Source: Methylophaga sp.
GTDB taxonomy: Bacteria; Pseudomonadota; Gammaproteobacteria; Nitrosococcales; Methylophagaceae
Length of the DNA: 64,000 nucleotides
Direction of reading: 5' to 3'
Assembly: GCF_030651745.1 (NCBI RefSeq)
Contig: NZ_JAUSCC010000079.1
Coordinates: forward strand, 1 to 64,000
Positions 29,997-39,765 of this stretch are shown here, piece by piece (position 1 is the first letter of the stretch; each line of letters opens with the position of its first letter). Under the pieces are notes generated by a model. That model saw only the letters and a list, made by a program, of their open reading frames with translations. It had not been told where the DNA came from and searched no databases. Both the position numbers and the translations under genes were made by a program.

Positions 29997-31301
29997 TTAA
30001 TCAATCGATTTGTCATGTACCTTTTTCCCCAATATGTAGGTTTTTTCTATCAACCTGTCATCCCCCAAACACATCATTGCAAACAGCTTTTCTTCCAAGG
30101 TTTCACAAAGTGAATATCGATAGCTCATGACACTGGTTGAGTTGGGATTAAGCACAATAAAATCTGCTTCCTTGCCCCTTTCAAAATTACCAATATAACT
30201 ATCCAGTTTTAACGTTTTTGCATTGCCTAAAGTCACCCAGTAAAACGCGGTTAACGGGTGAACACTATGGCCTTGTAACTGCCCGACCTCATAGGCGGCT
30301 CGCATCGTTTTCAGCATTGAAAAACTGGTGCCAGCTCCAACATCGGTCGCCAGACTAAATTCAACAGCAAATGCCTTGCAGCGTTCTACATCAAACAAGC
30401 CACTACCTAAAAACAAATTAGACGTCGGGCAAAAAGCAATGCTTGCCCCATATTCCGCCATGGTTTGCAGTTCGGTATCTTCAAGGTGAACCCCATGTGC
30501 CAGCACCGTTCTGTCAGTCAATAAGCCATGCTGCTTGTATACATCCAAATAACCCTCGCAGTTCGGATACAGTGACTTCACCCAGGCAACTTCAGCTTTG
30601 TTTTCTGAAATATGGCTATGAATATAAACATCCTCAAACTGTTGTTTTAAGGTTGCCGCGTTAAGCAATTGCTCGGGAGTTGATGTCGGCGCAAACCGTG
30701 GTGTGATGGCATAAAACAGACGTTCATAGCCATGCCACTTTTCTATCAGTCTTTTTGTGTCGTAATAACTTTGCTCAGCAGTATCAAGTAACTGATCCGG
30801 GGCGTGGCGATCCATCATCACCTTGCCAGCAATCATTCTTGCCTTGTATTGGCTGGCCACCTCAAAAAACGCATCAACAGATTCAGGGTGTTTTGAACAA
30901 AACACCATCGCCGTGGTGGTGCCGTTAATAAAACATTCGTGTAAAAACCGCTCTGCAACGTCACGTGCATAGCGTTTATCGCCAAACCGCATTTCTGCCG
31001 GAAACGTATAAGTGTTTAACCAATCCAGTAACTGTTCACCATAAGAGGCGATCATATCGATTTGTGGATAATGGGTATGGGCATCAATCATTCCAGGAAT
31101 GATTAACTTTCCCTTGTTACTCTCATCCACCAGCACATCATCTTCCAATAGCGGTTGTAACTCACTTGCCAGGCCCAACTGTTCAACCAGGCCATTGTTG
31201 ACGATCAGCAAACCATCTTGGATATAGCTATAGCCTGTTTGCTGTTTTGCATCAGGCTCATCGGTAAAGTGCAGAAAATCTGCACGAATTGCGTAGCGCA
31301 T
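29997..31301 (-). CDS. guaD: Guanine deaminase
   Basis: A 434-residue zinc amidohydrolase converting guanine to xanthine. Motifs: PGMIDAHTHYPQ (HxH), HSHISENKAEV, LAHGVHL, FCPTSNLFLGSGLF, and ATDVGAGTSFS. The ring product goes to xanthine dehydrogenase in the same operon. ATG 31301 is chosen: the reading frame upstream overlaps the HIU hydrolase gene and adds no family sequence, and a GGGGGAG site lies upstream. Cytoplasmic. Confidence 0.94.
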   Translation of the reverse strand: MRYAIRADFLHFTDEPDAKQQTGYSYIQDGLLIVNNGLVEQLGLASELQPLLEDDVLVDESNKGKLIIPGMIDAHTHYPQIDMIASYGEQLLDWLNTYTFPAEMRFGDKRYARDVAERFLHECFINGTTTAMVFCSKHPESVDAFFEVASQYKARMIAGKVMMDRHAPDQLLDTAEQSYYDTKRLIEKWHGYERLFYAITPRFAPTSTPEQLLNAATLKQQFEDVYIHSHISENKAEVAWVKSLYPNCEGYLDVYKQHGLLTDRTVLAHGVHLEDTELQTMAEYGASIAFCPTSNLFLGSGLFDVERCKAFAVEFSLATDVGAGTSFSMLKTMRAAYEVGQLQGHSVHPLTAFYWVTLGNAKTLKLDSYIGNFERGKEADFIVLNPNSTSVMSYRYSLCETLEEKLFAMMCLGDDRLIEKTYILGKKVHDKSID

Positions 31302-31308
31302 GCTTTTT

Positions 31309-31650
31309 TTAACTCCCCCTATATGTGGAATAACCATATTGGTTCAACAATAGCGGGACATGGTAATGAGCATGCGGATCGCTCAGGGCAAAATGGATGC
31401 TTATTTCCGGATAAAAAGTCTCCAGATTGATCGAGTCAAAATAAGCCTGTGTCAGAAATAAAATGCGATAAACACCTGCTTCGCATGGCGTGTCCTGAAG
31501 CCAATTGCCAATGCGACCATCAGCATCTGTTACAGCCTGATCCAGTAACAGCCACTGATCATCATTTTTCTTATACAAACTGACGTTTAACCCCTGTACC
31601 GGTTTGCCATCAGCTAAATTCAAAACATGGGTGGTAATCGGCGCTTTCAT
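31309..31650 (-). CDS. uraH: 5-hydroxyisourate hydrolase (transthyretin-like)
   Basis: A 113-residue transthyretin-related enzyme with the N-terminal ITTHVLNLADGKP motif and the diagnostic C-terminal YRGS. It hydrolyses 5-hydroxyisourate, the PuuD product, to OHCU. No signal peptide, so cytoplasmic. It overlaps uraD by four bases, giving tight coupling of two consecutive steps. Confidence 0.96.
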   Translation of the reverse strand: MKAPITTHVLNLADGKPVQGLNVSLYKKNDDQWLLLDQAVTDADGRIGNWLQDTPCEAGVYRILFLTQAYFDSINLETFYPEISIHFALSDPHAHYHVPLLLNQYGYSTYRGS

Positions 31651-32156
31651 TTTGACTCTCCTGTTTCAGCAAACTTAGCCGCCAAACGTAATTTCATAAT
31701 CGCTTCCTGCTCGCGAGCTGCATTGGCCAGCTCGGTATCACGTGAATTGGCCAAGCGTTGCGTTAAAATCGCCAACATTTCTTCAGCAGATTTGCCGCTG
31801 GCACAGACAATAAAAATGAAGCCGTTCTGTTGTTCATAACGTTGATTGCCTTCATACAATGCCGTGATGACATTCTCATCGGCTTGCAAAACCTGACCTT
31901 GCTCTTTGGTCGCCGTGCTGAATTTGTCTTTTAATTTCTGTAGATCACCGATTTTGGCATGGTGACCAAAAGCTTCGAGATAATCTGCTTCAGTCATTTC
32001 GGTCCATACCGCGACACATGCGTTTTCGACGCTTACATAATCCTCGAACGGTCTTAATTGAATAACCTTCTGTGCCCAATTACGGCAATAGCAGCAGCTC
32101 ATTAAAAAGTCGCAGGCTACATCAGCGGAAAGTGCATTAAATTCACTGACAGTCAT
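31647..32156 (-). CDS. uraD: OHCU decarboxylase
   Basis: A 169-residue all-helical enzyme that converts OHCU to (S)-allantoin. Typical segments are FGHHAKIGDL (the His of the active site), EQGQVLQADENV, YEQQNGFIFIVCASGKSAEEMLAIL and the RLANSRDTELANAAREQ end motif. It overlaps xdhC and uraH by four bases each. No signal peptide. Confidence 0.94.
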   Translation of the reverse strand: MTVSEFNALSADVACDFLMSCCYCRNWAQKVIQLRPFEDYVSVENACVAVWTEMTEADYLEAFGHHAKIGDLQKLKDKFSTATKEQGQVLQADENVITALYEGNQRYEQQNGFIFIVCASGKSAEEMLAILTQRLANSRDTELANAAREQEAIMKLRLAAKFAETGESK

Positions 32157-32998
32157 AATCCACTCTTGATCTGGTTCATATTCAAGCCGCGCTTGGTGCT
32201 ATTTGTACTATTGCTGCGGTTGCCAATTAAGTGATGTCTCAGCTGTATCAATTGACCAGCAATCGATACCGCAACTTCAACGGGTAATTTGCCAGGGATC
32301 TCCGACAAGCCTACCGGCGCTGTTAATTTACTAATCTGCAGTTCCGTTAAACCTTCGTCGCGCAAAATGGATTTAAACCGTGCAACTTTTGATTTAGAGG
32401 CAATCAAACCTACATAGCTGGCATCATCCCGTTTCAACATGGTTTCGATTAACTGAAAATCCAGAGTATGTTCATGGGTAAAAACCAAGCCTGAAAATCC
32501 CATAGGAAGCGATTCTGCAACTTCAACAGGATTATTGGTCAGCACTTTTTCAGTGTCATTGAGTGGCAGTTTTTCCAACCATTCGGCACGCTGATCTACC
32601 CATATTTTTTTACCGGGCAACTCATCGAGTAATGGCATCAATCGCTGGGCAATATGTCCGGCACCAAACACCGCTAAGGTGAACGGTTCATTGGGAAATA
32701 TTTCAAATAAAATGGTGATTTTACCGCCACAACACTGGCCGGTTTCAGGCCCGAGAATGAACTGTTTCAGCTCATTATGACGATCCTTTATCTTCAACAA
32801 TTCTCGGGCATAGTCGATCATGTCATGCTCTAATCGACCACCGCCGATGGTGTCCCATATCTCCGTTTCACTGACCACCATTTTGGCATCATGATCCCGC
32901 GGTGATGAGCCTTCGATACCCAATACCGTTAATAATGCGTAAGCGACATTATGTTGTTGATTATTACGGACAGCTTGTGCCCAAGTCAGTTTACTCAT
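32153..32998 (-). CDS. xdhC: Xanthine dehydrogenase accessory protein XdhC
   Basis: A 281-residue chaperone that binds and delivers the sulfurated molybdenum cofactor to XdhB. It has the XdhC N-terminal segment (GSSPRDHDAKMVV, GGGRLEHDMID), a Rossmann-like GAGHIAQRL motif, and the C-terminal GLSEIPGKLPVEVAVSIAGQL. ATG 32998 overlaps the xdhB stop (ATGA). Cytoplasmic. Confidence 0.94.
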   Translation of the reverse strand: MSKLTWAQAVRNNQQHNVAYALLTVLGIEGSSPRDHDAKMVVSETEIWDTIGGGRLEHDMIDYARELLKIKDRHNELKQFILGPETGQCCGGKITILFEIFPNEPFTLAVFGAGHIAQRLMPLLDELPGKKIWVDQRAEWLEKLPLNDTEKVLTNNPVEVAESLPMGFSGLVFTHEHTLDFQLIETMLKRDDASYVGLIASKSKVARFKSILRDEGLTELQISKLTAPVGLSEIPGKLPVEVAVSIAGQLIQLRHHLIGNRSNSTNSTKRGLNMNQIKSGL

Positions 32999-35328
32999 TG
33001 GGCAATGGCCTGTTGTGCCGACTCTACCGCCCACAACACTTGTTCAGGCGTAGCTGGAATAGGTAAATATGGACTGATTTTATGCTCTGCGACACTGCCA
33101 CAGGCATCTCTGAGAGCACACCAAACCGACAATGCCAACATTAATGGTGGCTCGCCAACCGCTTTTGACGAATAGATGGTATCGGCATGATTGTCCTGTT
33201 TATATAGTTTGACATGGAAGGCTTCAGGCACATCAAAGGCTGTGGGGATTTTATAGTTTGCAGGGGCATTGGAAAGCAGATGGCCTTTATCATTCCATAG
33301 CAATTCCTCACTGGTCACCCAGCCCATACCCTGAACAAATCCACCTTCAATCTGACCGATATCAATACCAGGGCTCAGCGATTTACCGACATCATGCAAA
33401 AGATCTACGCGTGTTACTTTGTATTCGCCGGTTAAGGTGTCAATCTGAACTTCTGAACAGGCAACGCCGTGAGCAAAATAGAAATACGGCTTACCTTTTC
33501 CGGTTTCACGGTCATAATGAATAGTAGGCGTTTTATAAAAACCGGTTGAACTGAGCTGTACCCGATGGGTATAGGCAAGCTGGACAAACTCCGCAAAAGG
33601 CATACTGGCTTCGCCCAATAACACTTGATTATCCACAAATAAAATTGCTTGTGCTGGCAAGCCAAAATGCTCAGCAGCAAATTCAACCAATCTGGCTTTA
33701 ATATTGATGCAGGCATTCTGAGCGGCCTTACCGTTTAAATCGCTTCCAGATGATGCCGCCGTCGGAGAGGTATTTGGCACTTTATCGGTTCGGGTGCTGG
33801 TCACCATGATCTTTTCAAGATCAACTTGAAATTCATTGGCCACAATCTGCGCCACTTTGGTGTACAAACCTTGCCCCATTTCAGTGCCGCCATGATTCAC
33901 ATTAATCGAACCATCGGTATAAATATTCACCAGAGCGCCGGCCTGATTAAGGTGTTTCACGGTAAATGAAATACCAAATTTAACCGGTGTCAGCGCCATT
34001 CCTTTCTTCACATAACGACTGCTTTTATTAAAAGCATTAATCGCGTGACGACGTGCCCAATAATCAGAGGATTGTTCCAGCTGCTCCATCATATCGTGCA
34101 GGATATGCTGCTCTACCGTCTGTCCATAATGTGTCTGATTACGCTGCTGGCAATACAGATTACGTTTACGAATAGTCAGCGGATCCTCACCGGTTTCAAC
34201 GGCAATCCGATCCATTATCGCTTCAATAACTGCCATACCCTGAGGGCCGCCAAAACCACGAAATGCAGTATTTGAAACAGTATGGGTTTTACAGAAAAGA
34301 CCGGTAATTTCGGCATTATTCAAATAGTAGGCATTATCAGCATGAAACATGGCGCGATCGACAATGCCCTGAGACAGATCCGCAGAATAGCCACACAGAC
34401 CTGCCAACGACATTTTCACCGCCTGCAACATGCCTTGCTCATCAAACGCAACATCATAATGCGTCAAAAAGTCATGACGTTTGCCCGTTGCCACCATATC
34501 ATCACGCCGCACCATCCGGTATTTCGCCGGACGTCCATGCTTATTAGTAAATAAGGCTGCAATACAGGCAAGATGAGCTGCCTGTGATTCTTTACCACCG
34601 AAACCGCCGCCCATTCGACGCACTTCAGCAGTCACTTTGTGAAACGGTAGATCTAATACTTCAGCAACCATTTTTTGCACTTCGGAAGGATGTTGGGTCG
34701 AAGTATGCACATGCACACCATCCTCGGTTGGTAAGACATAACACGCTTGCCCTTCCAAATAAAAATGTTCTTGTCCGCGCACCATAAGTTCACCAGTTAT
34801 ACGATGAGCGGCTGATTGCAGAGCCGTTTCTACCTGGCCCATTTTCATCACATGTTTTGGCAATACAAAACTGTTATTGGCCATGGCTGCTGGAACATCG
34901 ACAATAGCTGGCAACACCTCATATTCCACTACGGCTTTTTGCACAGCTTGCAGGGCGAGCTCAATTGATGTGGCACCAACCGCAAAAATTGGATGGCCAA
35001 CATACTCGACGGTATCTTTCACCAGCAGTTCTTCATCATGGATCACAGCACCGATAATGCGTTTACCGGGAATATCCTGCCAGGTCATCACATCAACAAC
35101 GCCTTCTGAATCTCGCACAGCTTGTAAATCAAGATGGCTGATTCTGGCATGAGCATGCGCGCTGCCACCTACCGCAATATGTAATGTATTGGGCAACTCC
35201 GCCATATCATCTATATATTCCGCTTTGCCCATCACCTGCTTCATCGCACTTTCATGGACAACCGATTGACCCGCAACACCTTTGGCTTGTCGTTTGTTTC
35301 TATCTAAGTTATCGGTGAGATTACGCAT
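32995..35328 (-). CDS. xdhB: Xanthine dehydrogenase molybdopterin-binding subunit
   Basis: A 777-residue large subunit that oxidises hypoxanthine to xanthine and xanthine to urate. Molybdopterin contacts are seen in GGGFGGKESQAAH, AFRGFGGPQGM and GTEMGQGLYTKV, and the catalytic Glu in KAVGEPPL near the C-terminus. This is the two-subunit bacterial arrangement (XdhA carries FeS and FAD). ATG 35328 overlaps the xdhA stop by eight bases. Cytoplasmic. Confidence 0.96.
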   Translation of the reverse strand: MRNLTDNLDRNKRQAKGVAGQSVVHESAMKQVMGKAEYIDDMAELPNTLHIAVGGSAHAHARISHLDLQAVRDSEGVVDVMTWQDIPGKRIIGAVIHDEELLVKDTVEYVGHPIFAVGATSIELALQAVQKAVVEYEVLPAIVDVPAAMANNSFVLPKHVMKMGQVETALQSAAHRITGELMVRGQEHFYLEGQACYVLPTEDGVHVHTSTQHPSEVQKMVAEVLDLPFHKVTAEVRRMGGGFGGKESQAAHLACIAALFTNKHGRPAKYRMVRRDDMVATGKRHDFLTHYDVAFDEQGMLQAVKMSLAGLCGYSADLSQGIVDRAMFHADNAYYLNNAEITGLFCKTHTVSNTAFRGFGGPQGMAVIEAIMDRIAVETGEDPLTIRKRNLYCQQRNQTHYGQTVEQHILHDMMEQLEQSSDYWARRHAINAFNKSSRYVKKGMALTPVKFGISFTVKHLNQAGALVNIYTDGSINVNHGGTEMGQGLYTKVAQIVANEFQVDLEKIMVTSTRTDKVPNTSPTAASSGSDLNGKAAQNACINIKARLVEFAAEHFGLPAQAILFVDNQVLLGEASMPFAEFVQLAYTHRVQLSSTGFYKTPTIHYDRETGKGKPYFYFAHGVACSEVQIDTLTGEYKVTRVDLLHDVGKSLSPGIDIGQIEGGFVQGMGWVTSEELLWNDKGHLLSNAPANYKIPTAFDVPEAFHVKLYKQDNHADTIYSSKAVGEPPLMLALSVWCALRDACGSVAEHKISPYLPIPATPEQVLWAVESAQQAIAQ

Positions 35329-36745
35329 AATGAAACACTCCAATCTCCATCGATTCGTTGATCTCTGCAAACGCTTTCTGTAATAAATTTTGAGCGACTT
35401 TTAGTCGATATTTATCGGTAGCGCGGACATCGGTCATTGGTGCGAAGTCATTGTTTAGCGCTGCCATCGCGATTGATAAAGTATCAGCACTCATTGCCTT
35501 GCCAATTAAACTTGCCTGGGCTGACTCAGCATATTTGGGTATTGCCGCCATACCGCCAAACGCTAAACGGGCTTCACTGATAATGCCTTGCTCAATTTTG
35601 AAGAAAAACGCCGCCATCACAGCAGAAATATCATCGTCATAACGCTTGGAGACTTTGTATAACTTTAGCTGTGTATCGGCTTTAGGCTTGGGAATCGATA
35701 TGGTCCGAATATATTCGCCTGCCTTTAGAACCGTTTGTTTATAGCCTTTAAAAAAATCATCGATCGCCACCAGTCGACGCGAGTTAACCGTAGCTAACTC
35801 CAGCGAAGCTCCCAGCGCCAATAAAATCGGCGGGGTATCACCGATAGGTGAAGCATTAGCGACATTGCCTCCAATCGTGCCCCGGTTACGTATTTGCAGC
35901 GAACCAATCCTGTCAAATAATTCGACCACTTGTGGATACCATGTCTTCAACCATGGCATAACGGCACTATAGGTAGCAGCACCACCGATATTTAAAACGT
36001 CACCCGCCTCACTAAGCTCGGATAATTCAGCCACATTGCTAAGCGATACCAGACAATCGAATGTCTTATATTGTTGAGTAATATCCAAAGCTAAATCGGT
36101 CGCACCCGCAACAAATCTGGCCTGTGGATTTTCGGCTAATACGGTTTTTAATTCGGCTTCATGCTGCGGAGCAAAATAACTGCCCTTTTCACTTTGCAAA
36201 CTGGCACAGCTTTCCAGCTCGGGTATTTGCCAGGCCGTTGTTGCATTAATCACATTGTTCACATCGGACTGCTGGAATGATGCAAGGGCGGCATCGACAA
36301 TCGGACGATATCCGGTACAACGGCATAAGTTTCCAGACAATGCTTCTAATGCATCAGCCCGCGAACAGCTTTGTTGCTTTTCTCTCAAGCCAACTAAAGA
36401 CATCACAATACCAGGCGTGCAAAAACCGCACTGTGACCCATGATGTTCAACCATACACGCTTGAACCGGGTGCACCTCAGCAGATGCATTCACTCCCTCG
36501 ACACTGACAATATGCTTGCCATGAAGATCACCTAACAGAGTGATGCAACTGTTTACCGCTTTGTAAGTTGCTCTGTCGGCATTTACTTCACCAATTAATA
36601 ACGTGCAGGCTCCGCAATCCCCAGATGCACAGCCTTCTTTGGTTCCTGTTAGACCTTTTTTAGTGCGAAGGTAGCGCAACACGCTCAAAGTTGGATCGAT
36701 ATCCGACTCGGTAACCCACTCACCATTCAACATAAATTTAATCAT
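35321..36745 (-). CDS. xdhA: Xanthine dehydrogenase small subunit (2Fe-2S and FAD)
   Basis: A 474-residue subunit that carries electrons from the molybdenum centre to NAD. Two 2Fe-2S clusters: GCASGDCGACTLL in the N-terminal ferredoxin-like part and CGFCTPG with CRCTGYRPI in the helical part. The FAD domain (about 185-470) includes AGATDLALD and IRNRGTIGGNVANASPIGD. First gene of the ten-gene minus-strand purine operon; a RutR-like operator lies about 90-110 bases upstream. Confidence 0.96.
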   Translation of the reverse strand: MIKFMLNGEWVTESDIDPTLSVLRYLRTKKGLTGTKEGCASGDCGACTLLIGEVNADRATYKAVNSCITLLGDLHGKHIVSVEGVNASAEVHPVQACMVEHHGSQCGFCTPGIVMSLVGLREKQQSCSRADALEALSGNLCRCTGYRPIVDAALASFQQSDVNNVINATTAWQIPELESCASLQSEKGSYFAPQHEAELKTVLAENPQARFVAGATDLALDITQQYKTFDCLVSLSNVAELSELSEAGDVLNIGGAATYSAVMPWLKTWYPQVVELFDRIGSLQIRNRGTIGGNVANASPIGDTPPILLALGASLELATVNSRRLVAIDDFFKGYKQTVLKAGEYIRTISIPKPKADTQLKLYKVSKRYDDDISAVMAAFFFKIEQGIISEARLAFGGMAAIPKYAESAQASLIGKAMSADTLSIAMAALNNDFAPMTDVRATDKYRLKVAQNLLQKAFAEINESMEIGVFHYA

Positions 36746-36836
36746 TTAAACACCCGAATTTAATACTTTTGCAGCCTATCAAGGCTTAACGTTGAATCAA
36801 CTCATTCAACATCTCTGGTGGGTTTAATGCAATTTT

Positions 36837-36852
36837 CTGACCAAATGGTTAT
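36837..36852. promoter_or_regulatory. RutR-like operator before xdhA
   Basis: CTGACCAAATGGTTAT matches 11 of 14 fixed positions of the E. coli RutR site TTGACCA-nn-TGGTCAA. It lies upstream of the purine operon and divergent to a RutR homologue. Confidence 0.55.
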
Positions 36853-37052
36853 ATTTTTACACCGAGACCGTTAATTTTTCAATTAAAGTCTATTAATTCG
36901 TTGAAACAAACAATCTGAGCGTTAATCAGTCAAGTTTTGTAGCGGTTAATTCAGTGACTAAAATCAAGCATGCTTGCATGAAAAAATGACTCTATCTGGT
37001 TATTCTTAATCAGCAATTATTAATTAATACAAAACACCCTTGCCAATCAGAC

Positions 37053-37068
37053 TTGACCATTTAATCGA
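37053..37068. promoter_or_regulatory. RutR-like operator before the regulator gene
   Basis: TTGACCATTTAATCGA has a perfect left half-site and a weak right half (11 of 14). Its place about 110 bases before the regulator start would suit autoregulation. Confidence 0.45.
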
Positions 37069-37174
37069 TAAATAAACATAAATCATTGCGTTAACGTGCA
37101 AGAGGTAGTAAAAACACCATGATGTTATACTGAAAACATAAAGCTGACTAAATCGATATAAAAAGAAATAATTT

Positions 37175-37825
37175 ATGGCCAAAAAAGAAAACATGAAATC
37201 TTCAAGCAAGCCGAGAAAGAAAAGTACCGAAGTTATTCTTCAAGCAGCCGAAAAAGTGTTTGTCGAAAGAGGCTATGGTGGGGCGAGTATGCAGGCGATT
37301 GCTGATGAAGCAGGCTTACCCAAAGCGAATATTCATTACTACTTCACCAGTAAGGAAAAACTGTATTCAGAAGTGCTGACCAAAATCATTGCCAGCTGGA
37401 ACTCGGTGATGGATAGCGTCAGTGTCGATGATGATCCTGCAAAAGTACTGGAACAGTTTATCTACACCAAGGTAGAACTTGCCTATCGCTTTCCTCAGGC
37501 ATCTAAACTCTTTGCCATGGAAATCATTCAAGGTGCTCCCCACTTAAAAGACTATATCCGCATGGATATGCGTAACTGGGTAAGAGAGAAAAGCAAAGTT
37601 TTCCAAACCTGGATGGATCAAGGAAAAATGAAAAATGTTGACCCTGTGCATTTGATTTTTCTTATCTGGTCATCCACCCAGCATTACGCTGACTTTGAAA
37701 CACAAGTCTTAACCATTATGAATCGAGCGGAATATGAAGAAGAAGACATCCTCAATTCAAGCCGATTTTTATCCTCAATCATCCTGACGGGTGTGGGCTT
37801 AAAACCTTCTCACGAAAAACTTTAA
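37175..37825 (+). CDS. TetR/AcrR regulator, RutR-like
   Basis: A 216-residue one-component regulator. The N-terminal helix-turn-helix includes GGASMQAIADEAGLPKAN followed by IHYYFTSKEKLY. The ligand domain closely follows E. coli RutR: PQASKLFAMEIIQGAPHL, then DPVHLIFLIWSSTQHYADF. RutR senses uracil and thymine and also controls purine genes; here the neighbours are all purine genes, so the effector may be a purine. It precedes the 8-oxoguanine deaminase gene by 14 bases and diverges from the xdh operon. RutR-like palindromes occur before most island units. Confidence 0.88.
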   Translation: MAKKENMKSSSKPRKKSTEVILQAAEKVFVERGYGGASMQAIADEAGLPKANIHYYFTSKEKLYSEVLTKIIASWNSVMDSVSVDDDPAKVLEQFIYTKVELAYRFPQASKLFAMEIIQGAPHLKDYIRMDMRNWVREKSKVFQTWMDQGKMKNVDPVHLIFLIWSSTQHYADFETQVLTIMNRAEYEEEDILNSSRFLSSIILTGVGLKPSHEKL

Positions 37826-37839
37826 ATTAAGAATTAGCA

Positions 37840-39192
37840 ATGGCAAGAACAATCTGGATTAAAAACCCTTTAGCAATCTGGACCGGTAATGATTCCGATG
37901 CTGGGGGTGGCGTTGTCATCAAGGACAACATCATTGTCGAACTTGTAGCAAAGGGAAAAACACCCACTGTTATATACGATGAGACCTTCGACAGTTCGGA
38001 ATGTGTTGTTTTGCCGGGTTTGATTAATTGTCATCACCACCTTTATCAAACCCTGACCAGAGCCTGTCCTTCAGCATTAAATAAAGATCTGTTTCCATGG
38101 TTACGCAGTCTGTACACCATTTGGGCTAATCTGGATGAAGAAGCCATTTATCTGAGTTCACAGCTTGGTCTTGCTGAGCTGTTACTGTCGGGATGCACCA
38201 CCGCTGCCGATCATCATTATTTATTTCCTCAAAGCGTACCCAATGCCATTGATATTCAGGTTGAAGCTGCAAAACCACTGAATATGAGAACTTTGTTTAC
38301 CCGTGGGTCGATGAGCTTGAGTGTAAAGGATGGAGGCCTGCCACCTGATCATGTTGTACAGGATCACGATACGATTCTAGCGGACTCTGAGCGCGTCATC
38401 CAGCGTTATCATCAAGCCCAGGAAGGTGCGATGATGCAAATTGCGCTTGCCCCCTGCTCTCCTTTTTCAGTAACGCCCGAATTAATGCGTAGCAGTGCAG
38501 AGCTCGCAAGACAATATGGTGTGAGACTTCATACCCATCTGGGTGAAACCAATGATGAAAATGATTTTTGCCTAGCCCAGTTTGGTAAACGTCCCGTCGA
38601 ATATTTAGAAGATGTTGGTTGGCTGGCCCCCGATGTCTGGCTGGCTCACGGTATTCACTTCACTGCTGACGAAATCACGAAACTAGGCCATCACAACGTC
38701 GGAATCAGCCACTGCCCTAGCTCAAACATGTTATTGGCGAGTGGTATTTGCCATTCGTTAGCGTTAGAACAAGCTGGAGCCATTATTGGCTTAGGGGTCG
38801 ATGGCTCGGCCTCTAATGATGGATCAAATATGATTCAGGAGTTACGTCAGGCCTTATTTATCCAACGCCTGAAGTACCCTGCTTCATCAATAACTCATCA
38901 AAAAGTATTCGGTTGGGCAACGCAAGGCGGAGCCAACATTATGGGACGTAGTGATATCGGTGAAATTGCCGTTGGCAAACAAGCCGATCTGGCACTGTTT
39001 AAACTCGATGAAATGCGTTTCTCCGGCCATGGTGATCCGCTTGCCGCATTGCTGTTATGTGGTGCTCACAAAGCAGAACATGTGATGGTAGCCGGTAATT
39101 GGCGAGTAAGCCATGGTGCGATAAACGATCTCGATATTGAATCACTGATGCAAAAACATCACGCCAAAGCACAGCAATTGCAATTTGGCTAA
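37840..39192 (+). CDS. 8-oxoguanine deaminase (amidohydrolase family)
   Basis: A 450-residue cytoplasmic zinc amidohydrolase. Motifs: PGLINCHHHLYQTLTRA, CTTAADHHYLFP, HTHLGETNDE, WLAHGIHFT, HCPSSNMLLASGIC, and GVDGSASNDGSN. These fit the 8-oxoguanine deaminase subgroup related to AtzB and found in Pseudomonas purine clusters; the reaction 8-oxoguanine to urate would feed PuuD. An older name for such proteins, hydroxydechloroatrazine ethylaminohydrolase, is probably misleading here. Co-transcribed with the RutR-like regulator; converges on the cupin gene. Confidence 0.85.
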   Translation: MARTIWIKNPLAIWTGNDSDAGGGVVIKDNIIVELVAKGKTPTVIYDETFDSSECVVLPGLINCHHHLYQTLTRACPSALNKDLFPWLRSLYTIWANLDEEAIYLSSQLGLAELLLSGCTTAADHHYLFPQSVPNAIDIQVEAAKPLNMRTLFTRGSMSLSVKDGGLPPDHVVQDHDTILADSERVIQRYHQAQEGAMMQIALAPCSPFSVTPELMRSSAELARQYGVRLHTHLGETNDENDFCLAQFGKRPVEYLEDVGWLAPDVWLAHGIHFTADEITKLGHHNVGISHCPSSNMLLASGICHSLALEQAGAIIGLGVDGSASNDGSNMIQELRQALFIQRLKYPASSITHQKVFGWATQGGANIMGRSDIGEIAVGKQADLALFKLDEMRFSGHGDPLAALLLCGAHKAEHVMVAGNWRVSHGAINDLDIESLMQKHHAKAQQLQFG

Positions 39193-39196
39193 ACAC

Positions 39197-39754
39197 TCAG
39201 CGTAGACTGAACCGTTTAATCAAATCGGCATGTTGGGGAAATTGTTCCAATAAAACAGCTTCGGTGCCTAAGGTCGTATCCATATATTCAAATCCAGGGG
39301 CCACAGCTTCACTTAATAAACCATATGTCGCACCAGGGTTAAGCGTTGACGCCTTCCAGATACCACCTTTAACGGTAAACTGCAGTTGCTCTCCATTTAA
39401 AATATCAGGGCCCAATACCACTGTTTCTACCGTACCGTCCGCATCAATCAGATAATAGGTCATCGCACCACCCAGGTGATAATAATGAATGATGTCTGAT
39501 TTATTGAAATGCCAATGACCAATTGGCGAGGTATCCGTCAACATATAATAGATTGAGGTCATGCTGAATCGCGGACCATCACCGAAATCAATTTTAGGGC
39601 GATGAGATGCTTCAAAAGTGCGTCTAAAATAACCACCCTCGACATGACTTTTTAAGTCCAATATTTCCATCACTTGCTCTTTTGTCACCGGTTCCGCTCC
39701 TATTGCCTGACTCATTATCATTAGCCCTGCACAACATCCCATAAAGTAGTTCAT
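39197..39754 (-). CDS. Exported DUF985-type cupin
   Basis: A 185-residue single-domain cupin of the DUF985 group (HVEGGYFRRTFEAS, SIYYMLTDTSPIGHWHFNKSD, IIHYYHLGGAMTYYL). A short N-terminal hydrophobic stretch ending GAE looks like a signal peptide, which is unusual for this group. It follows the xanthine permease gene by 11 bases. Its reaction is unknown; a role in periplasmic processing of purines or sugars is inference. Confidence 0.75.
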   Translation of the reverse strand: MNYFMGCCAGLMIMSQAIGAEPVTKEQVMEILDLKSHVEGGYFRRTFEASHRPKIDFGDGPRFSMTSIYYMLTDTSPIGHWHFNKSDIIHYYHLGGAMTYYLIDADGTVETVVLGPDILNGEQLQFTVKGGIWKASTLNPGATYGLLSEAVAPGFEYMDTTLGTEAVLLEQFPQHADLIKRFSLR

Positions 39755-39765
39755 TTTATCCTCGC

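Larger units (their letters stand above)
36746..37174. promoter_or_regulatory. Divergent control region between xdhA and the RutR-like gene
   Basis: A 429-base AT-rich gap serving two divergent units. It holds two RutR-like half-palindromes (36837-36852 and 37053-37068, listed separately), the perfect palindrome CAAGCATGCTTG at 36965-36976, and a TATACT box at 37126-37131 that could be a -10 for the regulator gene, although no good -35 is seen at standard spacing. No gene is visible inside. Confidence 0.6.

Noticed and set aside
32951..35152. Several plus-strand reading frames opposite xdhB
   Set aside because: They are shadows of a strongly coding gene on the other strand and show no family resemblance.
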